From an uncultured Tateyamaria sp. (GTDB lineage Bacteria; Pseudomonadota; Alphaproteobacteria; Rhodobacterales; Rhodobacteraceae), in contig NZ_CANNGP010000008.1 in assembly GCF_947504105.1 (NCBI RefSeq), positions 78,801 to 142,800 on the forward strand: a DNA stretch of 64,000 bases. The letters run 5' to 3'. The notes under the pieces are model-generated. The model searched no databases. It saw only the letters and a program-made list of their open reading frames with translations, and was not told the origin of the DNA. This document shows positions 38,210 through 47,415 of the stretch, piece by piece. Made by a program: the position numbers and the translations under genes. How positions within the stretch are numbered: position 1 is the first letter of the stretch; the number at the start of each line of letters is the position of its first letter.

Positions 38210-39094
38210 TCAGCCTTTCAAGGCCATCGTATGCTCGCGCAGCCAAGCCATGAACCCACGCGGATCATCCTTGAAGCCCGTCACGATATCAGGGTCCAAC
38301 GGGTGTCCCACAACAGGGCCCTGCGGTTTGTTGCAGGATCGCACGATTTCATGCAGCAGCAGGCCCTGCCGCAGCATCGGAGACACCTTGTCAGCGATGT
38401 GGTATGCGCGACTGTTCGCACCCGGGAAGCGCATTGGTACTACGGTGGCTCCGGACCGGCGGATAAGCTGTGCAGTAAAGACGTTCCATTCGGCCTCGAT
38501 CGCGGGCCCCCACCACGTTTCGGATGTGGCCACGACGCCGGATGGGAACAATGCAACCACGCCGCCTTCTTTCAGATGGGCCATGGCCTTGGCGCGCATC
38601 TCAACCCCTTTGCGTTGCGCGTCAGGATCGTGCGGGAAAGGCACCGGTATCATATAGCTGCCTGCAACCTCATCAATGACCGTGAGCAAGGACCGCGTCA
38701 GGATGCGATAATCCGGGCGCACGCGTCCGATGAGATCCGCAAAAATCATACCGTCCACCATCCCGTGCGGGTGATTGGCGACGACGATAACGGGGCCTTC
38801 TTTCGGGATACGGTCCAGCTGTCTTTGTGGGGTCGTAAGGTCGATTCCCATCACGTCCAAACACGCCCGCCAAAAGGCTTGGCCCGATGGCGCACCTTGC
38901 CGTTCAAATTTCCGGATCAAACGGAGGATCGTCAGCTTGCCTGTGAAGGCTTCCATCACGCGGATGAACGTCGCCTTCCACGGATCGTCAAAAGTCGAAG
39001 CATAGGACAAGCTGCGACGGTCATACGTGTTGAAGGAGACTTTCTCCGTCTCGGGCTTTGCGACCTTCGTCATGTTATGTGTGCTATCGACCAA
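38210..39094 (-). CDS. Lysophospholipid acyltransferase-family (PlsC-like) protein
   Basis: A 294-residue membrane-associated acyltransferase. The catalytic region GPVIVVANHPHGMVDGMIFADLIG contains the NHPxG..DG form used by ornithine-lipid and haemolysin-like acyltransferases. RKGVEMRAKAMAHLKEGGVVALFPSGVVATS provides the glycerol-phosphate-binding block. The likely start is TTG at 39094, because AAGGTGA lies 7 bases upstream; the ATG at 39073 has no visible ribosome site. Acyl acceptor unknown. It is convergent with the 3-hydroxybutyryl-CoA dehydrogenase gene. Confidence 0.85.
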   Translation of the reverse strand: MVDSTHNMTKVAKPETEKVSFNTYDRRSLSYASTFDDPWKATFIRVMEAFTGKLTILRLIRKFERQGAPSGQAFWRACLDVMGIDLTTPQRQLDRIPKEGPVIVVANHPHGMVDGMIFADLIGRVRPDYRILTRSLLTVIDEVAGSYMIPVPFPHDPDAQRKGVEMRAKAMAHLKEGGVVALFPSGVVATSETWWGPAIEAEWNVFTAQLIRRSGATVVPMRFPGANSRAYHIADKVSPMLRQGLLLHEIVRSCNKPQGPVVGHPLDPDIVTGFKDDPRGFMAWLREHTMALKG

Positions 39095-39143
39095 ACGAGC
39101 GTCACCTTCTCTCGACGTGTGGACCTCTCAAACCTTCATCGGC

Positions 39144-39413
39144 TCAGGCCTCTTCTCCGAACTTGTCCGCGATCAGTGCGCTTAGGGCATCCGCCAAAGG
39201 CTCAGCATCCGGGCCGGACGTTTCAACGTCAATAAAACTTCCCATTGGCGCTGCCAACATCAAAAGACCCATAATGCTGTCGCCTGATGCAGACATACCA
39301 TTCTGAGTGACCATGGCGCGCGCATCAAAGGCTTCGACGACTTCGACCAGTTTGGCAGATGCACGTGCGTGCAGTCCCTTTATGTTCACAATTTCCAGTT
39401 TGCGTTGAGTCAT
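39144..39413 (-). CDS. ptsH: Phosphocarrier protein HPr
   Basis: The PTS phosphocarrier, 89 residues. His15 (IKGLHARASAKL) is the EI phosphorylation site and Ser46 (GMSASGDSIMG) is at exactly the HprK target position. I start at the ATG at 39413. It lies just after the EIIA stop. No transporter EIIB/EIIC is present, so the pathway is regulatory rather than for sugar uptake, as in many alphaproteobacteria. Confidence 0.96.
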   Translation of the reverse strand: MTQRKLEIVNIKGLHARASAKLVEVVEAFDARAMVTQNGMSASGDSIMGLLMLAAPMGSFIDVETSGPDAEPLADALSALIADKFGEEA

Positions 39414-39415
39414 CG

Positions 39416-39811
39416 TCAAGTATCTGCGCCTATATTTTGGCTATCGATGTACTTCTTACCAGCACTCAAAGCCGCCTGCACGGCATCCGTTACGTGCATT
39501 TTCCGGCTTTTTGCCAATTTGATCAGCATGGGCAAATTGGCGCCGTAAAGGATGCGCCGATTTTGCGGTTTGCAGGCAAGCAGGCTGAGGTTTGACGGCG
39601 ATCCTCCGAAAAGATCGGTCACGACGACAACGCCGTCGCCGGTATCAACCTCGTCTGCTGCAGCGCAGATTTCGTTTTCCTTGGCCTTGCGGTCGTGGTC
39701 GGCTTCAATCGCGATGGCACGCACCCCTGCCTGCTTACCCACGACATGCTCAATCGCCCGCAAATACTCAGCAGCGAGCCCGCCATGTGCGACAATCACG
39801 ATCCCGATCAA
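39416..39811 (-). CDS. PTS EIIA component of the mannose family
   Basis: A 131-residue regulatory EIIA. It begins MIGIVIVAHGGLAAEYLRAIE with His9 as the expected phosphorylation site, and includes ADEVDTGDGVVVVTDLFGGSPSNLSLL. The start is a TTG at 39811 overlapping the RapZ stop (TTGA), with GAGG upstream; longer upstream frames read through the 3' end of rapZ and are not real. It is phosphorylated via HPr in related incomplete PTS systems. Confidence 0.92.
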   Translation of the reverse strand: MIGIVIVAHGGLAAEYLRAIEHVVGKQAGVRAIAIEADHDRKAKENEICAAADEVDTGDGVVVVTDLFGGSPSNLSLLACKPQNRRILYGANLPMLIKLAKSRKMHVTDAVQAALSAGKKYIDSQNIGADT

Positions 39812-40701
39812 GCTGATGCCTCTTCGCGTTTGCGGCGATCCAGTTCCCGATGCCGAACAGACACTTGCCAGCCTGCCTCTGCAAGGGCTGCCGCCAAGGT
39901 TTCCGCAATCGCAACGGATCGGTGTTGGCCGCCCGTACATCCGAATGCAACCGAGAGATGAGATTTCCCCTCTTCAAGAACACTGGGCAATTGCCACAAC
40001 AAGAGATCACGCAAACGCGCTTCAAACTCGGTCGCGCGCGGATCGGCCCAGATGTGGGTTTTGACGTCCGCATCAAGCCCCGTCTTGCTGCGCAATGCCG
40101 GTTCCCAATACGGGTTCTTTAGAAAACGGCAGTCGAACACCATGTCGACCGACCGTGGAAGACCACGTTTATAGCTGAAACTTTGAACCGACACGGCCAG
40201 CTGGGTTTGCTCACCGGGCGAGAACCAGTGCTCCACCTCAGCGCGCAGCTGGTGCACATTCAAGTCAGATGTGTCCAACAGGACATCTGCGCGTTCGCGT
40301 ACCGGTGCAAGAAGTTCTTTTTCCCTAAGGATTCCCGCTTCAACCCTATCGGCCTCTGCCAAAGGGTGTCGGCGGCGCGTCTCGGAAAACCGATTGAGCA
40401 ACACGTCTGTCCGGCAATCCAGATACAATAGTTCAGGCACCAACCCTGGCACGCCCGCAATCTGTCCAAGCGCATCGGTAATCGCCGTGCTCGAAAAGTC
40501 CCGGTTGCGCGGATCAATTCCCAGCGCCACAGGTTTGTCGGGCGTCGGGTCGTTCAGCAAAGCCCGGATGAGGCGCACCGGCATGTTGTCAATCGCCTCG
40601 TATCCCAGGTCCTCAAGCACCCGGATGGCGCTGGATCGTCCGGCGCCGGATGGACCGGTCACAAGTACAAAGCGGCGTGGAACAGTCATGGCAGCAGTCA
40701 T
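39808..40701 (-). CDS. rapZ: RNase adapter/nucleotide-binding protein RapZ
   Basis: A 297-residue YvcJ/RapZ-family protein. The N-terminal P-loop reads GPSGAGRSS (16-24), with Arg where the classical motif has Lys. EDLGYEAIDNMPVRLIRALL follows, then YLDCRTDVLLNRFSETRRRHPLA. The C-terminal part has VFDCRFLKNPYWEPALRSKTGLD and AFGCTGGQHRSVAIAETLA. In enterobacteria it adapts RNase E to GlmZ; the alphaproteobacterial role is less clear. It overlaps hprK by ATGA and EIIA by TTGA. Confidence 0.95.
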   Translation of the reverse strand: MTAAMTVPRRFVLVTGPSGAGRSSAIRVLEDLGYEAIDNMPVRLIRALLNDPTPDKPVALGIDPRNRDFSSTAITDALGQIAGVPGLVPELLYLDCRTDVLLNRFSETRRRHPLAEADRVEAGILREKELLAPVRERADVLLDTSDLNVHQLRAEVEHWFSPGEQTQLAVSVQSFSYKRGLPRSVDMVFDCRFLKNPYWEPALRSKTGLDADVKTHIWADPRATEFEARLRDLLLWQLPSVLEEGKSHLSVAFGCTGGQHRSVAIAETLAAALAEAGWQVSVRHRELDRRKREEASA

Positions 40702-41123
40702 TCCGGATATCTAAGCCCGCCTTTCAAATATTGCATAACTGCCGAGGGCCAAGCCGGGCTGTTCACTTTGTGAAGGCATGGCAATGGTTGCCCCATTACG
40801 GTCTTTGTGTGCAAGTCCGGCAATCGGTTGGTTTCAACTTGGTCCATATCGATAACAAGATGCAACGAGGCGACGGTGACATCGGCGCGCAGAATGCCGA
40901 TACCACGTGCCTCGACAAGACCGGCAATGCTGTCCGGTGCAGTCATTTGGATCGCATCATTGACCAGTGTGAGGTTCGTCTGATCATCCGATACAAGCAT
41001 CGCCCCCAATCCCATAAGCTGGAGCGCAAGACCCGACTTGCCACTGCCGGATGCGCCGATGATCAGCACACCACGCCCATGAGCGGTCACCGCGTTTGCA
41101 TGCAGGCGCATTGATTTTGTCAT
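40698..41123 (-). CDS. hprK: HPr kinase/phosphorylase, short alphaproteobacterial form
   Basis: A 141-residue HprK that lacks the N-terminal domain of the ~310-residue Gram-positive enzyme. The Walker A motif GASGSGKS is at residues 23-30. GLVEARGIGILRAD matches the HprK signature. It should phosphorylate HPr Ser46. The start may be at 41123 or at a second ATG four codons later (MRLHANAVTAHG). It lies 6 bases after chvG and overlaps rapZ by ATGA. Confidence 0.93.
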   Translation of the reverse strand: MTKSMRLHANAVTAHGRGVLIIGASGSGKSGLALQLMGLGAMLVSDDQTNLTLVNDAIQMTAPDSIAGLVEARGIGILRADVTVASLHLVIDMDQVETNRLPDLHTKTVMGQPLPCLHKVNSPAWPSAVMQYLKGGLRYPE

Positions 41124-41129
41124 CAGAGA

Positions 41130-42830
41130 CTAGACCGGCAGACCAACAACAAAACGCGCTCCGAGCGGTTCCGAAGTGATGTCGGCATCCGTCGGGCGAA
41201 TGTTCTCTGCCCAGATGACGCCGCCATGCGCTTCGACAATCTGCTTCGAGATTGCAAGGCCAAGGCCCGAGTTGTTGCCAAAATGCTCTTCGGGGCGCTG
41301 CGAGTAGAAGCGTTTGAAAATCTTGGTCAGCGCCTGATCCGGAATACCCGGACCGGTATCCTCGACCACGACGAGAACGCGATTTTCGCGCTTGCGGGCC
41401 CAGACGCGAATGGCGTCGCCATCTTCGCAGAAGGAAATCGCGTTCGTGATCAGGTTGACGAAAACCTGTGCCAACCGCGCTTCCAGCCCCTGTACTTCGA
41501 TGGGATGTGCCGGCAGATCTGTAATGAATTCGATACCCTTGCCGCGCGCGTCTTCGCCAAGGTACTGGCTCAGATTTCCGAGCATCTGGAGGAGGTTGAA
41601 CGCCTCTTCCTCTTCCTTGACCAGTTCACTGTCAAGTCGCGACGCGTTCGAGATGTCGCTCACGAGACGGTCGAGGCGGCGGACGTCGTGGTCGATCACA
41701 TCCAGCAGCTTCTCGCGCTGATCATCGCGTTTGATCATGCGCAACGTGCCCACCGCTGACCGAAGAGACGCAAGCGGGTTCTTGATCTCGTGCGCGACAT
41801 CCGCGGCAAACTGTTCATTGCCATCAATCCGGTTGTAGAGCGCAGCGATCATACCGCGCAATGCGCCTGACAAACGGCCAATTTCATCCGGCCGCGCGGT
41901 CAGGTCAGGAATGCGAATGCGCCCTGGATTCACCTTGCGCGCATTCTTGTCCCGTCCCAGTTCGGCGGCTGCAGCCAGGTCGGCCAGCGGATTGGCAATG
42001 GTCGACGCCAATACGAGGCTGAGGCCGATAGATACGAGCGTTGCAATAACAAACATCTGCAAAACGCGCTCACGTTCCCCCCGGACCAAAGCATCAATTT
42101 CGCCAGATGCGCTTGTCAGCGCGATGACGCCCACGGCAGAACCGGCGTGTTGGATTGGTGTGACGACGCTGAACACAGCGCCGCCCGCGACTGTCAGATT
42201 CTCACTGATCTGCGTGTCACCCGTCAGGCTGCGCGCAACCAAAGGACGCAACTGATCTTTGATCGGCACAGGTGCGGTTGCGTCGGCTCCGGAGAACGGG
42301 CGCGACACCTGATCCCAAAGCCAGCTTAGACCATCCGTCAGGACAGCAACGTTTTCTGTTTCTGTTGTCTGATTTGACAGGGGGGCAAGTGTGCCTTCGC
42401 TTTGGCCGACCAGTGTCTCTGCCTCATCGAACACATAGACTTGGTGGCCAACGCGCAGATCAAGGCGCGCAAGTGTTTCAGGAACATTCGCACCATCGCC
42501 CGTGGCGAGACTGACTGGCGCGTCTGCGGGCAATTGCGCTTCCAACACATCCGCCACCAGTTCGGCTTGCGCCACCAAGCCGGAAAGCCTTTGCACAGCC
42601 AAGCTTTCGCGCGTTGAGTTCAGATACAGGATCCCTGCAACAAGAACATTGAGCGCAATCAGGTTGAACGTGATGATCTTGCGGGCCAGAGGTGAGGCGC
42701 GCAGAGACATGAGACCGCGGCGGGCACGCCCGTCTCGCAACTCGGTTGCAGCGGAGGTTTCCGGTGCGACCCAGTCTTCGCCGAGAACGACGTCACCGTC
42801 CCGGGACGGAGGGTTGCTCATGTCTCGCAC
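41130..42830 (-). CDS. chvG: Sensor histidine kinase ChvG/ExoS-like
   Basis: A 566-residue inner-membrane sensor. A transmembrane helix at about residues 50-70 (IITFNLIALNVLVAGILYL) and a second near 250-275 (VLQMFVIATLVSIGLSLVLAS) bound a periplasmic sensor domain. A HAMP-like linker and the phosphoacceptor His in AADVAHEIKNPLASLRSAV follow. ATPase boxes are NLITNAISF, DTGPGIP and GLGLAIS. The start is GTG at 42830 with GAGG upstream, or ATG at 42821. ChvG senses acidity and envelope stress in rhizobia and partners ChvI. Confidence 0.94.
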   Translation of the reverse strand: MRDMSNPPSRDGDVVLGEDWVAPETSAATELRDGRARRGLMSLRASPLARKIITFNLIALNVLVAGILYLNSTRESLAVQRLSGLVAQAELVADVLEAQLPADAPVSLATGDGANVPETLARLDLRVGHQVYVFDEAETLVGQSEGTLAPLSNQTTETENVAVLTDGLSWLWDQVSRPFSGADATAPVPIKDQLRPLVARSLTGDTQISENLTVAGGAVFSVVTPIQHAGSAVGVIALTSASGEIDALVRGERERVLQMFVIATLVSIGLSLVLASTIANPLADLAAAAELGRDKNARKVNPGRIRIPDLTARPDEIGRLSGALRGMIAALYNRIDGNEQFAADVAHEIKNPLASLRSAVGTLRMIKRDDQREKLLDVIDHDVRRLDRLVSDISNASRLDSELVKEEEEAFNLLQMLGNLSQYLGEDARGKGIEFITDLPAHPIEVQGLEARLAQVFVNLITNAISFCEDGDAIRVWARKRENRVLVVVEDTGPGIPDQALTKIFKRFYSQRPEEHFGNNSGLGLAISKQIVEAHGGVIWAENIRPTDADITSEPLGARFVVGLPV

Positions 42831-42869
42831 ATTTTTCCTCTCGGCCTGCGCCTGTTCTGGGCGCGCCTC

Positions 42870-43571
42870 TTATTCTTCGTTGTAACGATACCCGATGCCA
42901 TACAGCGTCTCAATCGCCGAGAACTCATTGTCCGCGCTGCGCATTTTCTTGCGCAAGCGTTTGATGTGACTGTCGATCGTGCGGTCATCGACATAGACCT
43001 GATCGTCATAGGCCACGTCCATAAGCTGGTCGCGCGACTTCACAAATCCGGGGCGTTGGGCAAGCGCTTGCAACAAAAGGAACTCTGTCACCGTAAGTGA
43101 CACGTCCTTGCCCCTCCAACTTACAGCATGACGCAACGGGTCCATCCGAAGATCGCCGCGCTCCATGACTTTGGTTTCTTCTGTATCGCCGACGATATCG
43201 CCCGCAACTGCATCCTGACGGCGCAGAAGTGCACGAATTCGTTCGACCAACAAACGCTGCGAAAACGGTTTCTTGACGTAGTCATCTGCCCCCATACGCA
43301 GACCCAGCACCTCGTCAATCTCATCATCCTTGGACGTCAGGAAGATCACCGGCATGGTTGTTTTTTGGCGCAACCGCTGCAGTAGATCCATCCCGTCCAT
43401 GCGCGGCATCTTGATATCAAGAACCGCCATGTCCGGCAGGCGCTTGTTAAAAGCATCAAGCGCCGCCTGACCATCATTATATGTTTCGACCTCGAACCCC
43501 TCAGCCTCGAGCGTCATGGAGACGGACGTCAGGATATTCCGGTCGTCATCCACCAATGCAATCTTTGACAT
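42870..43571 (-). CDS. chvI: Response regulator ChvI
   Basis: A 233-residue OmpR-type regulator. The receiver domain starts [19 protein letters not shown], with the phosphoacceptor Asp in [13 protein letters not shown] and the Lys in [11 protein letters not shown]. The winged-helix domain ends [34 protein letters not shown]. The start at 43571 has AAGGAAA upstream; longer in-frame starts lack support. It forms a pair with chvG 39 bases downstream and is divergent from pckA. Confidence 0.95.
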   Translation of the reverse strand: MSKIALVDDDRNILTSVSMTLEAEGFEVETYNDGQAALDAFNKRLPDMAVLDIKMPRMDGMDLLQRLRQKTTMPVIFLTSKDDEIDEVLGLRMGADDYVKKPFSQRLLVERIRALLRRQDAVAGDIVGDTEETKVMERGDLRMDPLRHAVSWRGKDVSLTVTEFLLLQALAQRPGFVKSRDQLMDVAYDDQVYVDDRTIDSHIKRLRKKMRSADNEFSAIETLYGIGYRYNEE

Positions 43572-43918
43572 TGCCTGTTTCCTTATACTGCTCGTACTCA
43601 TTGTTTTTTCGGACATTGTCTCGGTTTTGGCCTTTCGAATCAATCCATAAGTGCGAATCAGGGGGTGAATTCGGCATCAGACTGGTCGGAAAGTGGTTAG
43701 TAATGGCTAAATTGCCTCACATTCCCGCGTCGGGTGCATGTCGTTGAGTCACTGTTTGCGCAACCGGCCCTGATGGTGGCGCTAACCTGAGCCGTTGGCC
43801 TATTCACCAAGTGAATCTGCATGTTAAGACGCCGGAACAGGTCGGCGCGACGTCGGTTCTGGGCCTTTTGGCATCCTCTGACCCAATAACGCCGCAGCAC
43901 GGCATCAGGAGAGCTCAT
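43572..43918. promoter_or_regulatory. chvI-pckA divergent regulatory region
   Basis: These 347 bases separate the two divergent genes and should hold both promoters. An inverted repeat ATTCAC-CAA-GTGAAT (43802-43816) lies about 100 bases before the pckA start. ChvI is known to control pckA in some rhizobia; binding here is inferred, not visible. Confidence 0.5.
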
Positions 43919-45517
43919 ATGACATTTGGACGGGTAAACCCGCAGTTCCGCCTGGAAGATCAAGGGATCGAAGGGCTGGGCGATGTCTATTACAACCTGA
44001 TCGAGCCCGTTCTGATCGAACATGCCCTCGAACGCAAAGAGGGCACCCTTGGCAAGGGCGGCACGTTCCTTGTCACCACCGGGAAGTTCACGGGCCGGTC
44101 CCCCAAGGACAAGCACGTGGTCAACACCGAAAGCGTGGCGGACAGCATCTGGTGGGAAAACAACGCTGCGATGTCGCCGGAAGGTTTCGATGCCCTTTAC
44201 AATGACATGCTCGAGCACATGAAGGGGCGCGAATACTTCGTGCAGGACCTGACGGGCGGCGCAGACCCAAGCTATTCGATCAACGTGCGCATGATCACCG
44301 AACTTGCTTGGCATGGCCTGTTCATCCGCCACATGCTGCGTCGGCCGGATGCAGAAGACCTGAAAGACTTCATTGCCGATTTTACGGTTATCAACTGCCC
44401 CTCTTTCCAAGCGGATCCCGAGCGTCACAACTGCCGCTCCGAAACCGTCATTGCGATGAACTTCGACCGCAAGATGATCCTGATCGGCGGCACCGAATAT
44501 GCCGGCGAAAACAAGAAATCCGTATTCACGCTGCTGAACTACCTGCTGCCCGGGCGTGGCGTCATGCCGATGCACTGCTCAGCCAACCACGCGCAGGGCA
44601 ACCCGGTCGATACAGCCATCTTCTTTGGACTGTCCGGCACGGGCAAAACAACGCTGTCCGCGGATCCAGGCCGCGTATTGATCGGAGATGATGAGCACGG
44701 CTGGTCGGATCGTGGCACCTTCAACTTTGAAGGCGGGTGTTACGCCAAGACCATCAATCTGAGCGAAGAAGCCGAGCCAGAGATCTACGCAACCACCGAG
44801 AAATTCGGAACCGTCATCGAAAACATGGTGTTTGATGCCGACACCAAGGACTTGGATTTCGAAGATGACAGCCTGACGGCCAACATGCGCTGCGCGTATC
44901 CTCTCCACTACATCTCGAACGCATCTTCCAGCGCACTTGGCGGTCACCCGAAGAACATCATTATGCTCACATGTGACGCGTTCGGTGTGCTGCCCCCCAT
45001 CGCGCGTTTGACGCCTGCGCAGGCCATGTACCACTTCCTGTCGGGCTTCACATCCAAGGTTGCAGGCACGGAACGCGGTGTGACCGAACCCGAGCCCACA
45101 TTCTCGACCTGTTTCGGTGCGCCTTTCATGCCGCGCCGGCCCGAAACCTACGGCAAGTTGCTGCAAGAAAAGATCGCCAAGCACGGCGCAACGTGCTGGT
45201 TGGTCAACACGGGCTGGACAGGCGGTGCGTATGGAACCGGCAGCAGAATGCCGATCCGCGCCACGCGGGCCCTGTTGACCGCAGCACTTGATGGTACCAT
45301 GGCCAAAGGCGAGTTCCGAAAGGATCCGAATTTCGGGTTTGACGTTCCGGTTGCTGTGCCGGGTGTGGCAGACATTCTGCTTGATCCGCGCCGCACGTGG
45401 GACGACGTCGATGCGTATGACGCGCAGGCAAGCAAACTGGTCGACATGTTCTCGAACAATTTCGAGCAATACCTGCCGTATATTGACGACGACGTGAAAG
45501 CCGCCGCCATCAGCTAG
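43919..45517 (+). CDS. pckA: Phosphoenolpyruvate carboxykinase (ATP)
   Basis: The gluconeogenic enzyme that decarboxylates oxaloacetate to phosphoenolpyruvate with ATP; 532 residues. [21 protein letters not shown], the ATP-binding [32 protein letters not shown] and [22 protein letters not shown] are all typical. AGGAGAG precedes the ATG at 43919, and the 36-codon-longer frame lies in the promoter. It stands opposite chvI. Confidence 0.98.
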   Translation: MTFGRVNPQFRLEDQGIEGLGDVYYNLIEPVLIEHALERKEGTLGKGGTFLVTTGKFTGRSPKDKHVVNTESVADSIWWENNAAMSPEGFDALYNDMLEHMKGREYFVQDLTGGADPSYSINVRMITELAWHGLFIRHMLRRPDAEDLKDFIADFTVINCPSFQADPERHNCRSETVIAMNFDRKMILIGGTEYAGENKKSVFTLLNYLLPGRGVMPMHCSANHAQGNPVDTAIFFGLSGTGKTTLSADPGRVLIGDDEHGWSDRGTFNFEGGCYAKTINLSEEAEPEIYATTEKFGTVIENMVFDADTKDLDFEDDSLTANMRCAYPLHYISNASSSALGGHPKNIIMLTCDAFGVLPPIARLTPAQAMYHFLSGFTSKVAGTERGVTEPEPTFSTCFGAPFMPRRPETYGKLLQEKIAKHGATCWLVNTGWTGGAYGTGSRMPIRATRALLTAALDGTMAKGEFRKDPNFGFDVPVAVPGVADILLDPRRTWDDVDAYDAQASKLVDMFSNNFEQYLPYIDDDVKAAAIS

Positions 45518-45532
45518 GGCCCGCCCCGGGGC

Positions 45533-46249
45533 TTACGCGGCCTCGGGCACAACCTCTGCCAGTGGAATATCAAGCAGGTACTCCAAGTCCTCTCTACTGT
45601 TGTAGGCGAGAAATGTGTCAATCGGTGCGTCACGACCATCCACCACCCACTTAAGCACGCTTGGCTCAAGGTGCAGATAACCGATTCGCGCCGCGAATCC
45701 CTTGTATGCCACGATGTTGAGGATAAAGCCGTAGATCCAGTCCGGGTCCCAGCGCTGCATCATCTCAAGCATACCCGTACGTCCCAGTACGGGTGCAAGG
45801 CCCACGCCGCGATACTTGCCGCGTTCGGGCGCGACCCAGAACTCTCCGTGATACGCGGCCATACCAGCGATCCGGTGCGTGCCGGGTGTCGCTCGGAAAC
45901 GCGACCGGGTCAGGTCCACGCCCTTCAACGGCGGGGGGAAAGCGCGGAACTGGCGCAGCAGATAACTGCTCAGTGGTTTCCCAGAAAGACGGACCCGCTT
46001 TGCGGCCTGTGTATGGATCAATTCCCCGTCTTCGTTTCGGCCAATCAGCCAGAATGCGTTGGACTGATTCAGCCCGTGCAGTTCGGGGTCGAAGGGTGCG
46101 CCGAGCTTCTGCATCGGCCTTTCTTCAGCAACGATGTCTTTGTATTCGTCAAAGTCTGTGCCGATCGTCAGAGTGATCCCTTGCGAGATCAAGATATCGC
46201 GACTTGTTGCAATGAACGGCGCCGCGTTACCCGGGAATTGAATGGTCAT
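45533..46249 (-). CDS. GNAT-like acyltransferase-fold protein of unknown function
   Basis: A 238-residue protein I cannot assign confidently. FRATPGTHRIAGMAAYHGEFWVAPERG followed by KYRGVGLAPVLGRTGMLEMM looks like the beta-4/P-loop (RGxGLA) of GNAT or autoinducer-synthase-like acyltransferases. DPDWIYGFILNIVAYKGFAARIGY continues it. The LuxI-type N-terminal Arg/Phe/Trp pattern is not evident. A perfect inverted repeat (46261-46281) lies just upstream, and an unusual LysR-like regulator gene precedes it in the same orientation. An N-acyl product or amino-acid acylation is only a guess. Confidence 0.55.
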   Translation of the reverse strand: MTIQFPGNAAPFIATSRDILISQGITLTIGTDFDEYKDIVAEERPMQKLGAPFDPELHGLNQSNAFWLIGRNEDGELIHTQAAKRVRLSGKPLSSYLLRQFRAFPPPLKGVDLTRSRFRATPGTHRIAGMAAYHGEFWVAPERGKYRGVGLAPVLGRTGMLEMMQRWDPDWIYGFILNIVAYKGFAARIGYLHLEPSVLKWVVDGRDAPIDTFLAYNSREDLEYLLDIPLAEVVPEAA

Positions 46250-46260
46250 AAAAGTCTCTC

Positions 46261-46281
46261 CTTTGACGCACTACGTCAAAG
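46261..46281. promoter_or_regulatory. Operator-like inverted repeat upstream of the GNAT-like gene
   Basis: CTTTGACG-CACTA-CGTCAAAG is a perfect 8-base inverted repeat with 5-base spacer, 12 bases before the start codon. A related half-site ATGTCAAA follows at 46294-46301. A repressor site for the adjacent LysR-like protein is the natural guess. Confidence 0.5.
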
Positions 46282-46337
46282 CTAAGACAATTTATGTCAA
46301 AATACCCGAAAAACTCGCCGAATAGGTGTAAGTCGAT

Positions 46338-47261
46338 TTACGTCGGCATTGTGGCCATCCTTTCGAACTTCGCGTCGACCGGATCGAAGTCGGGTTGATT
46401 GATGTTCGTCATTGCTGCCCGCTGCACTTCATCAAGCGCGGCTATCTTCACATTGATGGTCGGGACGACAAGGGTCATTACCGCCGGGGACCGATCTGGA
46501 AAAAACCCTGCCATCATAAGGCGTTGGTAAGCCATCGTCGCCTGTTTCTGATCGCTGCGCTGTGGCATACGGGTGTAAACGTGATCAAGCCGCGCCATCT
46601 GTGTTGTCTCAATATCCAGAAACGATTGATCCAGCATCCGGCCAAATTCTTCGCCAGCCGGAAGGCGGGCAATCGGACGACCAATGCTGGAGCGGGCGTA
46701 ATCCTGACCGAACCAATTCACGTATGCCGAGCAATTTCCGAACTCCACGCAAATCCAACCCGAATCAGAATTGCGATAAACCATGAGATATGGACGCACG
46801 TGAGACAGATGAGAGCTTTCAATTTCACCCGACGCCATCACCCAGGCGCGATAGGTTTCACGCAGAAGGACCGACTCGTCCCGCCAGATATCTCCCAGCG
46901 GCCGTTGCTGTTGATAAAAGACCCAATCTCCCTCTTGGGCCTGCAGATATTGTAGCGCGCCGCGCACGCCGGTCTGACCCCGCGACCATACCCGGGCGTG
47001 CATGAGGAGTTCGCGAGCCTCGGGTAATGCGGCCTCTCCCGCCTCGGTCAGTTCGTACCGCCGATCCTTGGTCCGAAACAGCTCTTCGCCCCGCATCGCC
47101 TCAAGTTGCGAGATATGCCGACGAACCGTTTGACGCGTGCTGTTCAGCTGGGTCACGGCGTGGGACAGGTTCAGTGTTTCGGCCAACGTGGTGAACGAGC
47201 GGATCATCTCGAACAACAGTGGTTGGTTCAATTCACTCAGATTGGGCGTAGGTGCGTTCAC
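46338..47261 (-). CDS. LysR-like HTH regulator with an atypical effector domain
   Basis: A 307-residue protein. The N-terminal ~90 residues form a LysR-type winged helix (FTTLAETLNLSHAVTQLNSTRQTVRRHISQLEAMRGEELFRTKDRRYELTEAG). The remaining ~215 residues do not resemble the usual LysR substrate-binding fold: they include YLMVYRNSDSGWICVEFGNCSAYVNWFG, more like a PAS- or redox-type sensor half. It precedes the GNAT-like gene by 88 bases and is divergent from an XRE regulator. Confidence 0.7.
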   Translation of the reverse strand: MNAPTPNLSELNQPLLFEMIRSFTTLAETLNLSHAVTQLNSTRQTVRRHISQLEAMRGEELFRTKDRRYELTEAGEAALPEARELLMHARVWSRGQTGVRGALQYLQAQEGDWVFYQQQRPLGDIWRDESVLLRETYRAWVMASGEIESSHLSHVRPYLMVYRNSDSGWICVEFGNCSAYVNWFGQDYARSSIGRPIARLPAGEEFGRMLDQSFLDIETTQMARLDHVYTRMPQRSDQKQATMAYQRLMMAGFFPDRSPAVMTLVVPTINVKIAALDEVQRAAMTNINQPDFDPVDAKFERMATMPT

Positions 47262-47415
47262 ATTTCAGCCTGATGGATGATCAACAATACATCTACGTTA
47301 AACAAATCATACATTAATGCAACATTTACGTGTGGTTTACGGTACAAATCTACTCAATTGAACCGTAGCGTGTACTGGGCGATCACTTCCATAGAACAAC
47401 CGGAGGTAATCAGTC

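Noticed and set aside
45533..46249. Acyl-homoserine lactone synthase (LuxI) assignment for the GNAT-like gene
   Set aside because: The conserved LuxI N-terminal Arg/Phe/Trp and Asp/Arg pattern is not evident, so only a GNAT-like fold is claimed.
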